Notes under the pieces: model-generated
What the model saw: the letters and a program-made list of their open reading frames with translations, nothing else
Databases searched by the model: none
What the model was told of the DNA's origin: nothing
Part shown: one piece after another, positions 49,060 to 56,756 of the stretch
How positions within the stretch are numbered: position 1 is the first letter of the stretch
Layout: each line of letters starts with the position of its first letter
Source of the DNA: Rubrivivax gelatinosus
GTDB lineage: Bacteria > Pseudomonadota > Gammaproteobacteria > Burkholderiales > Burkholderiaceae_C
Reading direction: 5' to 3'
DNA: 64,000 nt
Assembly: GCF_004340905.1 (NCBI RefSeq)
Contig: NZ_SLXD01000009.1
Span: forward strand, 62,001-126,000
Position numbers and translations under genes: made by a program

Positions 49060-50732
49060 ATGCCCGCGTAGTTCGGCCCGCCGCCGCCTTCGGGCGTGAC
49101 CCAGACGATGTTCTGCGTCGGGTCCTTGATGTCGCAGGTCTTGCAGTGAACGCAGTTCTGGGCGTTGATCTGCAGGCGCTCGCCGCCGCTGCCGTCGGCC
49201 ACGAACTCGTAGACCGCGGCCGGGCAGTAACGGCTCTCGGGGCCGGCGTAACGCGCCAGGTTCACCGCCACCGGCACCGACGCGTCCTTCAGCGTCAGGT
49301 GCGCCGGCTGGTTTTCCTCGTGGTTGGTGTTGCTGAGGAAGACCGAGCTCAGGCGGTCGAAGGTCAGTTGGCCGTCGGGTTTCGGGTAGACGATGGGCTC
49401 GACCTGGCTGGCCGCATGCAGCCGCGCGTGGTCAGGCGTGTGGCGGTGGAGGGTCCACGGCGGGCTCTTCATGCCCAGCTTGGGCAGCAGCCACTGCTCG
49501 ATGCCGGTCATCAGCGTGCCGATCGTGTTGCCCTTCTTGAACCAGGTCTTGAAGTTGCGGCTGGCCTCCAGCTCCTCGTGCAGCCAGCTGGCACGGAAGG
49601 CCTGCGGGTAGGCCTCGAGCTCGTCGCCGGCGCGGCCGGCGGCGACGGCTGCGGCGGCGGCCTCGGCGGCCATCATCCCGGTCTTGATCGCCGCGTGGCT
49701 GCCCTTGATGCGCGCGGCGTTCAGCGTGCCGGCTTCGCAGCCGACCAGCGCGCCGCCGGGGAACACCAGCTTGGGCACCGACAGCAGGCCGCCGGCGGTG
49801 ATCGCACGTGCGCCGTAGCCGACACGTTTGCCGCCTTCGAGGTGGCGCCGGATCGCCGGATGCGTCTTCCAGCGCTGCATCTCGTCGAACGGGCTGATCC
49901 AGGGGTTCTGGTAGTCCAGGCCGACGACGTAGCCCAGCGCGACCTGGTTGCCTTCCATGTGGTACAGGAAGCCGCCGCCGTAGGTCTGCTCGTCGACCGG
50001 CCAGCCGGCGCTGTGCAGCACCAGGCCGGGCCTGGCGACCGCCTCGGGCACTTCCCACAGCTCCTTGATGCCGATGGCGTAGGTCTGCGGGTCGCGGCCC
50101 TTGTCGAGCGCGAAACGTTCGATCAGCTGGCGACCCAGGTGGCCGCGTGCGCCCTCGGCGAAGATCGTGTACTTGCCCAGCAGCTCCATGCCGAGCTGGA
50201 AGCCGTCGTGCGGCTGGCCGTCCTTGCCGACACCCATGTTGCCGGTGGCGACGCCACGCACCCGGCCGTCCTCGCCGTACAGCACTTCGGCGGCGGCGAA
50301 GCCGGGGAAGATCTCGACGCCCAGCCCCTCGGCCTGCGCGGCCATCCAGCGGGTCACCGCGCCCAGGCTGATGATGTAGTTGCCGTGGTTGTGCAGGCAG
50401 CCCGGGATCAGCCAGGCCGGCGCCTCGTGGTGCGTGCCGTTGGCGTTCAGGAACAGCACCTCGTCCTCGCCGCAGGGCTGGTTCAGCGGCGCGCCGCGTT
50501 CCTTCCAGTCCGGGATCAGCTCGGTCAGCGCGCGCGGGTCCATCACCGCGCCGGACAGGATGTGCGCGCCCGGTTCGCTGCCCTTCTCGAGCACGACGAC
50601 CGAGAGCTCGGGGTTCAGCTGCTTGAGCCGGATCGCCGCCGCGAGCCCGCCGGGCCCGGCACCGACGACGACGACGTCGTACTCCATCGCCTCGCGCGGG
50701 CCGTACTGCTCGAGGATTTCTTCTGGGCGCAT
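49056..50732 (-). CDS. Electron transfer flavoprotein-ubiquinone oxidoreductase
   Basis: A 558-residue membrane-associated enzyme that passes electrons from ETF, and so from acyl-CoA and amino acid dehydrogenases, to ubiquinone. N-terminal FAD site: YDVVVVGAGPGGLAAAIRLKQ. Middle: EPGAHILSGAVMDPRAL, KYTIFAEGARGHLGRQLIERF, GGGFLYHMEGNQVALGYVVGLDYQNP. The C-terminal 4Fe-4S site is intact (RYCPAAVYE, NCVHCKTCDIKDPTQNI). It is usually called etfD or etf-QO. A TetR-type palindrome lies 55 bases before the start, fitting control by a fatty-acid or branched-chain amino-acid degradation repressor. Confidence 0.97.
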   Translation of the reverse strand: MRPEEILEQYGPREAMEYDVVVVGAGPGGLAAAIRLKQLNPELSVVVLEKGSEPGAHILSGAVMDPRALTELIPDWKERGAPLNQPCGEDEVLFLNANGTHHEAPAWLIPGCLHNHGNYIISLGAVTRWMAAQAEGLGVEIFPGFAAAEVLYGEDGRVRGVATGNMGVGKDGQPHDGFQLGMELLGKYTIFAEGARGHLGRQLIERFALDKGRDPQTYAIGIKELWEVPEAVARPGLVLHSAGWPVDEQTYGGGFLYHMEGNQVALGYVVGLDYQNPWISPFDEMQRWKTHPAIRRHLEGGKRVGYGARAITAGGLLSVPKLVFPGGALVGCEAGTLNAARIKGSHAAIKTGMMAAEAAAAAVAAGRAGDELEAYPQAFRASWLHEELEASRNFKTWFKKGNTIGTLMTGIEQWLLPKLGMKSPPWTLHRHTPDHARLHAASQVEPIVYPKPDGQLTFDRLSSVFLSNTNHEENQPAHLTLKDASVPVAVNLARYAGPESRYCPAAVYEFVADGSGGERLQINAQNCVHCKTCDIKDPTQNIVWVTPEGGGGPNYAGM

Positions 50733-50786
50733 CTTGACCTTTGTCTCCTGGGTGAGGCCGCGCGCATTCTATTAGTCCGGGCCCCG

Positions 50787-50810
50787 AAAAACGAACGGTC
50801 GTTCTATTTT
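50787..50810. promoter_or_regulatory. TetR-type operator upstream of ETF-QO
   Basis: The core GAACGGTCGTTC (50793-50804) is a perfect 5-2-5 inverted repeat. A-rich bases on one side (AAAA, 50787-50790) match TTTT on the other (50807-50810), giving an imperfect 24-bp dyad. It lies 55 bases in front of the ETF-QO start and covers the stop codon of the FAD oxidoreductase. In proteobacteria, ETF genes are often repressed by TetR proteins of fatty-acid breakdown, which use such dyads. Confidence 0.65.
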
Positions 50811-51931
50811 GAGGTCGCGGAAGGGACAATGCGCCCGGCCACCTCGTCGGCGAGCGCCAGGCAAGCGGTGAGCCCGGGCGACTCGATGCCGAAGAGCTGC
50901 ACGACCCCCGGCACGCCGTGTTCGGCCGGGCCGGCGACGACGAAGTCGGCTGCCGGCTCGCCAGGGCCCGAGATCTTGGGCCGGATGCCGCTGTAGGCCG
51001 GCTGCAGTGCGCCGGCCGGCAGGCCCGGCCAGTAGCGCCGGATGTCGTCCTCGAAACCGGCCTGGCGCGCGGGGTCGACGGCGTAGTCCAGTGGCGCACC
51101 GGGCGCCAGCCACTCGACGTCGGGGCCGAAACGCGCCTGGCCGCCCAGGTCCAGCGTCAGATGCACGCCCAGGCCGCCGTCGACCGGCGTCGGGTACACG
51201 AGGCGCGAGAACGGCGCGCGCCCGGCGAGCGAGAAGTAGTGGCCCTTGGCGCGCCAGGTCGGCGGCACCGCGGTGGCCGGGAAGCCCTGCATCGCAGCTG
51301 CGACCTGCTGCGCATCGAGCGCGGCGGCGTTGACGATCCAGCGCGTCGCCAGCTCGAAGGCTTCGTCGCCGCCGGTGGCGACGATCCAGCCCTCGCCGTC
51401 GCGGCGTGCGGTGGCGAAGGGCGAGCGCAGCGCCAGCAGCGCGCCGGCGTTCTCGGCGTCGCCCAGCAGCGCGGTCATCAGCCCGTGGCTGTCGACGATG
51501 CCCGACGACGGCGACCACAGCGCGCCGGCGCAGGCCAGCGCCGGCTCCATCGCCATCGCCTCGGCGGCCGACAGGCGTTGCAGGTCCTCGACACCGGCGG
51601 CGTGGCCGCGGGCCGCGATCGTGTCGAGCTTGTGCAGGTCGGCTTCGGTCGTCGCGACGACCAGCTTGCCGCAACGCCGCGCGTCGACGCCGCGTTCGGC
51701 GCAGTAGGCGTAGAGCCGCTCGCGGCCCTGCATGCACAGGCGCGCCTTCAGGCTGCCGGCTGGGTAGTACAGCCCGGCATGCACGACCTCGCTGTTGCGC
51801 GACGAGACGCCGCTGCCGATCGCGCCTTCGCGCTCCAGGATCAGCACTTCCAACCCGGCGCACGCCAGCGCGCGCGCCACCGCGAGGCCGACGACCCCGG
51901 CCCCGACGACGACGACTTCGACACGGTCCAT
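50804..51931 (-). CDS. FAD-dependent oxidoreductase, L-2-hydroxyglutarate oxidase (LhgO)-like
   Basis: A 375-residue DAAO-fold flavoprotein. Nucleotide site [16 protein letters not shown] with the acidic end of the second strand in [28 protein letters not shown]; further marks are [12 protein letters not shown]-like ([21 protein letters not shown]) and [14 protein letters not shown]. This [14 protein letters not shown] pattern is characteristic of LhgO and its paralogues, which oxidise L-2-hydroxyglutarate and feed electrons to quinones. The precise substrate is uncertain. It ends at 50804 inside the ETF-QO operator and starts 72 bases from the divergent SDR gene. Its neighbour suggests electron flow in the same direction. 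Confidence 0.87.
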   Translation of the reverse strand: MDRVEVVVVGAGVVGLAVARALACAGLEVLILEREGAIGSGVSSRNSEVVHAGLYYPAGSLKARLCMQGRERLYAYCAERGVDARRCGKLVVATTEADLHKLDTIAARGHAAGVEDLQRLSAAEAMAMEPALACAGALWSPSSGIVDSHGLMTALLGDAENAGALLALRSPFATARRDGEGWIVATGGDEAFELATRWIVNAAALDAQQVAAAMQGFPATAVPPTWRAKGHYFSLAGRAPFSRLVYPTPVDGGLGVHLTLDLGGQARFGPDVEWLAPGAPLDYAVDPARQAGFEDDIRRYWPGLPAGALQPAYSGIRPKISGPGEPAADFVVAGPAEHGVPGVVQLFGIESPGLTACLALADEVAGRIVPSATSK

Positions 51932-52003
51932 GGGCCGATTGTCGGCCACGGCTTCGGTGCTATCGTGCCCGCGCCTCCGACAGACCGAACAAGGACTCCA
52001 CCG

Positions 52004-52786
52004 ATGAGCTACCAGATCGACCTTTCCGGCCGCGTCGCCTTCGTCACCGGCGCCTCCAGCGGCCTGGGCGCAAGCTTCGCCAAGACGCTGGCCCGTGCTG
52101 GTGCCGGCGTCGTGCTCGCCGCGCGCCGCGTCGAGCGCCTGAAGACCCTGCGTGCCGAGATCGAGGCCGAAGGCGGCGACGCCCACGTCGTCACGCTCGA
52201 CGTCACCGACCCGGCGAGCATCGCCTCGGCCGTGGCCCACGCCGAGACCGAGATGGGTGTCATCGACATCCTCGTCAACAACTCCGGCGTCAGCACGACG
52301 CAGAAGCTGGTGGACGTCACGCCCGAGGACTACGACTACGTGATGGACACCAACACCCGCGGCGCCTTCTTCGTCGCCCAGGCGGTGGCCAAACGCATGA
52401 TCGCGCGCAGCCGCGGCCAGGCGCCGGGCACCTACACCGGCGGGCGCATCGTCAACATCGCGTCGATGGCCGGGCTGCGTGTGCTGAGCCAGATCGGCGT
52501 CTACGCGATGAGCAAGGCCGCGGTGATCCACATGACGCGCGCGATGGCGCTGGAGTGGGGCCGCCACGGCATCAACGTCAACGCCATCTGCCCGGGTTAC
52601 ATCGACACCGAGATCAACCACCACCACTGGCAGACCGAGGCCGGCCGCAGGATCATCGACATGCTGCCGCGCAAGCGCGTCGGCAAGCCCGAGGACCTGG
52701 ACGCGGTGCTGATGATGCTGTGCGCCAACGAGAGCCACTTCGTCAACGGCGCGGTGATCTCGGCCGACGACGGCTTCGGCGTCTGA
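52004..52786 (+). CDS. Short-chain dehydrogenase/reductase (SDR)
   Basis: A 260-residue classical SDR. Cofactor site [19 protein letters not shown] with an Arg-rich follow-up (AARRVERLK) that suggests NADP(H). NNSGVS, the catalytic serine in NIASMAG and YAMSKAA (Tyr and Lys) are all present. The [16 protein letters not shown] segment is common in FabG-like SDRs of beta-proteobacteria. Substrate unknown; a 3-hydroxyacyl-CoA or hydroxy acid is likely from context. The gene is divergent from the LhgO-like gene and followed 12 bases later by yceH. Confidence 0.9.
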   Translation: MSYQIDLSGRVAFVTGASSGLGASFAKTLARAGAGVVLAARRVERLKTLRAEIEAEGGDAHVVTLDVTDPASIASAVAHAETEMGVIDILVNNSGVSTTQKLVDVTPEDYDYVMDTNTRGAFFVAQAVAKRMIARSRGQAPGTYTGGRIVNIASMAGLRVLSQIGVYAMSKAAVIHMTRAMALEWGRHGINVNAICPGYIDTEINHHHWQTEAGRRIIDMLPRKRVGKPEDLDAVLMMLCANESHFVNGAVISADDGFGV

Positions 52787-52798
52787 GGGGCGTGCAGC

Positions 52799-53458
52799 AT
52801 GCGTGACCTGACCCCGCTCGAAGCGCGTGTGCTCGGCGTGCTCGTCGAGAAGCAGCACACCGTGCCCGACACCTACCCGCTGTCGCTGAACGCGCTGGTG
52901 GCCGGCTGCAACCAGAAGACCGCGCGCCAGCCGGTGATGGAGGCCGCCGACGCCGACGTGCTGGCGGCGCTGGAGGGGCTGAAGTCGCTGGCTCTCGTCA
53001 ACGAGGTCAGCGGCAGCCGCGTCGTGCGTTTCGATCACAACGCCGCGCGTGGCCTGGGTGTGCCGGGCGCGGCCGTGGCGCTGCTGGCGGTGCTGATGCT
53101 GCGCGGCCCGCAGACCGCGGCCGAGCTGCGCCTGAACTGCGAGCGCCTGCACCGCTTCGCCGACATCTCCTCGGTCGAAGGCTTCCTGGAGGAACTGGCC
53201 GAGAAGCAGCCGCCCAAGGTCGTCAAGCTGGCGCGTGCGCCCGGCGAACGCGAGTCGCGCTGGGCGCAGCTGCTGTGCGGCGAGGTCGTGCAGCCGGTCT
53301 ACGCGGCCGGCGCCGCCGCGCTGCCGGCCGACGCCGTGTCGGCCGGCGAGCTGTCCGCGCTGAAGGCCGAGCAGGCCCGGCTGGCGGCCGAGGTCGCCAC
53401 GCTGCGTGCGCTGGTCGAGCGGCTGGCGCGCGAGCTGGGCGTTTCGGCCACCGATTGA
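52799..53458 (+). CDS. YceH family protein (DUF480)
   Basis: A 219-residue protein. It starts [40 protein letters not shown], the signature of the YceH/DUF480 family, and has two tandem winged-helix domains (the second around 95-155, [22 protein letters not shown]). A coiled-coil tail ([27 protein letters not shown]) follows. Role unproven; the fold suggests DNA or protein binding. It is 12 bases after the SDR gene and likely cotranscribed with it. Confidence 0.92.
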   Translation: MRDLTPLEARVLGVLVEKQHTVPDTYPLSLNALVAGCNQKTARQPVMEAADADVLAALEGLKSLALVNEVSGSRVVRFDHNAARGLGVPGAAVALLAVLMLRGPQTAAELRLNCERLHRFADISSVEGFLEELAEKQPPKVVKLARAPGERESRWAQLLCGEVVQPVYAAGAAALPADAVSAGELSALKAEQARLAAEVATLRALVERLARELGVSATD

Positions 53459-53504
53459 TCCCCGCGCCCGGCCGCGGGCGGGCCGGGCCACGCTGGAGCA
53501 CCCC

Positions 53505-53927
53505 ATGCGTTTCACCCTGCCCGAACACAAGACCCTGACCCACGAGACGGTGATCCCGATCCGCTGGGGCGACATGGACGCGATGGGCCATGTCAACAAC
53601 ACCGTCTACTTCCGCTACCTGGAGATCGCGCGGCTCGAGTGGCTGTACCGCATCGGCGGCCCGGCGCATCCGAGCCACGGCAGCGGCCCGGTGATCGTCA
53701 ACGCGTTCTGCAACTTCGTGCGCCAGCTCGAGTTCCCCGGCGAGGTGCTGGCGCGCCACTACATCGCCAACCCCGGGCGCACGAGCTTCGAGACCTACGT
53801 CGTGATGGAACGCGTCGGCGAACCCGGCGTGGTCTACGCCGAGGGCGGCGCGAAGACGGTGTGGACCGACTACGCGGCGAAGAAGGCGGTGTCGCTGCCC
53901 GAGTCGGTCCGGGCGCTGTTCGGCTGA
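53505..53927 (+). CDS. Acyl-CoA thioesterase, 4HBT family
   Basis: A 140-residue hot-dog-fold thioesterase. The catalytic block [25 protein letters not shown] holds the usual aspartate of the 4-hydroxybenzoyl-CoA thioesterase group. The second half has [19 protein letters not shown] and [27 protein letters not shown]. Substrate probably a medium or aryl acyl-CoA. The ATG at 53505 was chosen; the frame upstream is open but not protein-like. It converges on the GST gene with three bases between stop codons. Confidence 0.88.
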   Translation: MRFTLPEHKTLTHETVIPIRWGDMDAMGHVNNTVYFRYLEIARLEWLYRIGGPAHPSHGSGPVIVNAFCNFVRQLEFPGEVLARHYIANPGRTSFETYVVMERVGEPGVVYAEGGAKTVWTDYAAKKAVSLPESVRALFG

Positions 53928-53930
53928 GCC

Positions 53931-54605
53931 TCAGCCGATGATCGAATACGGCCCGCCACGCTCCAGCGCGCGGCCGTAGGCGGCGCGTGCGTGCACGCGC
54001 TTGAGCCAGTCCTGCAGCTTCGGGTAGCGGGTGTCCAGCCCGGCGCGCGCGGCGGCGGCTTCGAGCGGGAAGCTCATCATCACGTCGGCGGCGCTGAAGG
54101 CCTCGCCGGCGAACCAGGGGCGGGCGCTCAGTTCGGCTTCCATGAAGGCCAGCTGCGCGGCGATGTTCGGCGCGATGAAGCTGCCCGTCACCTTGTCGGC
54201 GATGCCCTTGACGACGGGCTTGATGAAGAACGGCACCGGCGCGCTGCGCACGCGGTCGAACACGAGCTTCATCAGCAGCGGCGGCATCGCGCTGCCTTCG
54301 GCGAAGTGCAGCCAGTAGCTGAAGCGCCGGCGGGCCTCGGTGCCCGGCGGCGGGCGCAGCCGGCCGTCGGCGTCGTAGGTGTCGAGCAGGTACTCGACGA
54401 TGGCGCCGGTCTCGGCCACCGTCACCGCGCCGTCGACGATCACCGGCGACTTGCCCAGCGGGTGCACACGCTTGAGTTCAGGCGGCGCGAGCATCGTTTC
54501 GCGGTCGCGCTCGTAGCGCTTCACTTCGTAAGCCAGGCCCAGTTCCTCGAGCAGCCACAGCACACGCTGCGAGCGCGAGTTCTCCAGGTGGTGGACGACG
54601 ATCAT
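53931..54605 (-). CDS. Glutathione S-transferase
   Basis: A 224-residue GST. N-terminal thioredoxin domain: VHHLENSRSQRVLWLLEELGLAYEVKRYER, PLGKSPVIVDGAVTVAETGAIVEYLLD (the SNAIL-like TE(S/T) glutathione site, here AETGAI). The all-helical C-terminal domain has FAEGSAMPPLLMKLVF and the AFSAADVMMSFPLE N-capping box. The length and the EGSAMPPLL pattern point to the bacterial class often annotated as YfcF-like or beta-like; a physiological substrate is not known. It ends back to back with the thioesterase and lies 16 bases from the LuxR gene's stop, on the same strand. Confidence 0.88.
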   Translation of the reverse strand: MIVVHHLENSRSQRVLWLLEELGLAYEVKRYERDRETMLAPPELKRVHPLGKSPVIVDGAVTVAETGAIVEYLLDTYDADGRLRPPPGTEARRRFSYWLHFAEGSAMPPLLMKLVFDRVRSAPVPFFIKPVVKGIADKVTGSFIAPNIAAQLAFMEAELSARPWFAGEAFSAADVMMSFPLEAAAARAGLDTRYPKLQDWLKRVHARAAYGRALERGGPYSIIG

Positions 54606-54621
54606 GCGGTGTTCTCCAGGT

Positions 54622-55167
54622 TCAGCCGTTGAGGAGCTTGTTGACCAGTTCGGGCGTCGTCGCCGCGCCCGTCTTGCGCATCAGCCGTGCGCGGTAGACG
54701 TCGACCGTGCGCGGGCTGATCGCCAGCTTGCGGCCGATTTCCTTGCTCGTGTGGCCCTCGATGACCAGGGCCGCGATCTCGCGCTCGCGTGGCGTGAAGT
54801 CGACCTTCAGCACGCGCCGCGCCGACAGGTCCTCGAAGGACCAGATGCCCGCCGCGTGCGGCGTGCGCGTGTCCAGCGCGTGGCCCGAGACGTGGCACCA
54901 GAAGAGCTCGCCGCCGGCGCGCTTCATGATGCGGTCGTCGGCGTAGCGGCCCTGGGCGTCGAGCATCTCGACGATGCGCTCGCCGGTGCGTTCGTACTCG
55001 GCCGCGGTGGGGTACAGCACCTCGAAGGACCGGCCGACGATCTGCTCGCGCACGGCGCCGAAGATCGCCAGCATCTCGGCATTGCAGTCGATCATCACGC
55101 GCTCGCGGCTGATCACCAGGCCGATCGGCGCCAGTTCGAACGCGCTGCGGTAGTCCAGCGTCTGCAT
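54622..55167 (-). CDS. PAS-LuxR family transcription regulator
   Basis: A 181-residue one-component regulator. A PAS domain (about residues 8-115: YRSAFELAPIGLVISRERVMIDCNAEML, GRSFEVLYPTAAEYERTGERI, WCHVSGHALD) is followed by a LuxR/FixJ helix-turn-helix (about 120-178: LTPRE-like FTPREREIAALVIEGHTSKEIGRKLAISPRTVDVYRARLMRKTGA). It is transcribed away from scoAB with 111 bases between starts, and that region holds repeated TACGTA-core sites. It therefore probably senses a small metabolite and controls the CoA-transferase genes and itself. Confidence 0.92.
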   Translation of the reverse strand: MQTLDYRSAFELAPIGLVISRERVMIDCNAEMLAIFGAVREQIVGRSFEVLYPTAAEYERTGERIVEMLDAQGRYADDRIMKRAGGELFWCHVSGHALDTRTPHAAGIWSFEDLSARRVLKVDFTPREREIAALVIEGHTSKEIGRKLAISPRTVDVYRARLMRKTGAATTPELVNKLLNG

Positions 55168-55197
55168 CGCCGAAGGCGGGTCCTGTGGGGGCTGCTC

Positions 55198-55239
55198 CGT
55201 AGTCAATTCTACGTAACGACTACTTAACCCCTTACGTAG
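55198..55239. promoter_or_regulatory. Dyad sites between the PAS-LuxR gene and scoA
   Basis: A perfect inverted repeat CTACGTAA (55209-55216) / TTACGTAG (55232-55239), a one-mismatch direct copy CTACTTAA between them (55220-55227), and a second dyad CGTAG-TCAATT-CTACG (55198-55213) overlapping the first arm. FixJ/LuxR-type helix-turn-helix proteins are known to use TACGTA-like cores, so this is a likely operator of the adjacent PAS-LuxR protein. It lies in the only AT-richer stretch of this area. Confidence 0.7.
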
Positions 55240-55278
55240 TACGCTGCGCCGGTTTTCCCGAGCGCGAGAGGCGTCCCG

Positions 55279-55983
55279 ATGAAGAAGCTCTATCCGAGCG
55301 CGCAGGCCGCGCTCGCCGGCATCGTGCGCGACGGCCAGCTGATGGCCGTCGGCGGTTTCGGCCTGTGCGGCATCCCCGAGGCGCTGATCGCCGCGCTGCG
55401 CGACAGCGGTGTCAAGGAGCTGACCGTCGTCTCCAACAACGCCGGCGTCGACGGCTTCGGCCTCGGCCAGCTGCTGGAGACGCGCCAGATCCGCAAGATG
55501 GTCTCCAGCTACGTCGGCGAGAACAAGGAGTTCGAGCGCCAGTTCCTGGCCGGCGAGCTGGAGCTGGAGTTCACGCCGCAGGGCACGCTGGCCGAGAAGC
55601 TGCGGGCCGGCGGCGCCGGCATCCCGGCGTTCTTCACGCGCACCGGCGTCGGCACGCTGGTCGCCGAAGGCAAGGAGACACGCGAGTTCGACGGCAAGCT
55701 CTACGTGATGGAGCGCGCCATCGTGCCCGACGTCTCGCTCGCCAAGGCCTGGAAGGCCGACGAGAGCGGCAACCTCGTGTTCCGGCGCACGGCGCGCAAC
55801 TTCAACCCGGCAGTCATCATGGCCGGGCGCGTCAGCGTCGTCGAAGTCGAGGAGATCGTGCCGGTGGGCACGTTCGACCCGGACGAGGTGCACCTGCCCG
55901 GCATCTACGTGCACCGCCTGGTGCACAACCCGCAGCCGGAGAAGCGCATCGAGAAGCGCACGATCCGCGAGAAGACCGCCTGA
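55279..55983 (+). CDS. scoA: 3-oxoacid CoA-transferase subunit A
   Basis: A 234-residue alpha subunit of a class I CoA-transferase. Typical: [66 protein letters not shown] and [25 protein letters not shown]. With ScoB it moves CoA from succinyl-CoA to acetoacetate or another 3-oxo acid, opening ketone-body and leucine-type breakdown. It starts 40 bases after the dyad sites and is followed 10 bases later by scoB. Confidence 0.95.
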   Translation: MKKLYPSAQAALAGIVRDGQLMAVGGFGLCGIPEALIAALRDSGVKELTVVSNNAGVDGFGLGQLLETRQIRKMVSSYVGENKEFERQFLAGELELEFTPQGTLAEKLRAGGAGIPAFFTRTGVGTLVAEGKETREFDGKLYVMERAIVPDVSLAKAWKADESGNLVFRRTARNFNPAVIMAGRVSVVEVEEIVPVGTFDPDEVHLPGIYVHRLVHNPQPEKRIEKRTIREKTA

Positions 55984-55993
55984 AGGAGTGAGC

Positions 55994-56635
55994 ATGGCCT
56001 GGACCCACGACGAGATGGCGGCGCGTGCCGCCAAGGAACTGCAGGACGGCTTCTACGTCAACCTCGGCATCGGCCTGCCGACGCTGGTGGCCAACTTCGT
56101 GCCGCCGGACATCGAGGTCTGGCTGCAGAGCGAGAACGGCATGCTGGGCATCGGCCCGTTCCCGACCGAGGACGAAGTCGACGCCGACCTGATCAACGCC
56201 GGCAAGCAGACGGTGACGACGATCGCCGGCTCCAGCATCTTCGGCAGCCACGACAGCTTCGCGATGATCCGCGGCGGCAAGATCAACCTGTCGATCCTGG
56301 GCGCGATGCAGGTCAGCGCCAAGGGCGACCTGGCCAACTGGATGATCCCCGGCAAGATGGTCAAGGGCATGGGCGGCGCGATGGACCTCGTGGCCGGCGT
56401 GCGCAGCGTCGTCGTGCTGATGGAGCACGTCGCGAAGAAGAAGGACGGCTCGGGCTTCGAGCTGAAGATCCTGCCGCAGTGCACGCTGCCGCTGACCGGC
56501 GTCGGCGTCGTCGACCGCATCATCACCGACCTCGCGGTGCTCGACGTCACGCCGCACGGGCTGAAGGTCGTCGAGATGGCGCCCGGCGTCACGCGCGACG
56601 AGCTGCAGGCCAAGACCGGCGTGCCGCTGCAATAG
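55994..56635 (+). CDS. scoB: 3-oxoacid CoA-transferase subunit B
   Basis: A 213-residue beta subunit. The catalytic glutamate lies in [14 protein letters not shown] (Glu47), and [19 protein letters not shown]-like ([16 protein letters not shown]), [30 protein letters not shown] and [21 protein letters not shown] match the family throughout. The ATG at 55994 fits the AAGGAG five bases upstream better than the GTG at 55988. Second gene of scoAB. Confidence 0.95.
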   Translation: MAWTHDEMAARAAKELQDGFYVNLGIGLPTLVANFVPPDIEVWLQSENGMLGIGPFPTEDEVDADLINAGKQTVTTIAGSSIFGSHDSFAMIRGGKINLSILGAMQVSAKGDLANWMIPGKMVKGMGGAMDLVAGVRSVVVLMEHVAKKKDGSGFELKILPQCTLPLTGVGVVDRIITDLAVLDVTPHGLKVVEMAPGVTRDELQAKTGVPLQ

Positions 56636-56677
56636 CGTTTAGCGTGTTTCGGGCTGCCGTGCGCGGCCCGCGCGCGA

Positions 56678-56696
56678 CGACCATCCGGGATGGTCG
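56678..56696. promoter_or_regulatory. 19-bp perfect palindrome upstream of fruB
   Basis: CGACCATCCGGGATGGTCG (56678-56696) is a perfect dyad around a central G. It lies 42 bases after the scoB stop and 60 bases before the fruB start. It may be an operator of the fructose operon or a hairpin ending scoAB; no T tract follows, which favours the first. Confidence 0.6.
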
Positions 56697-56756
56697 GAAC
56701 TCGCCGGCCACGGCGGCCTGCGCTACCGTCGCAGGACAAAACGACGGAGCCACGAC

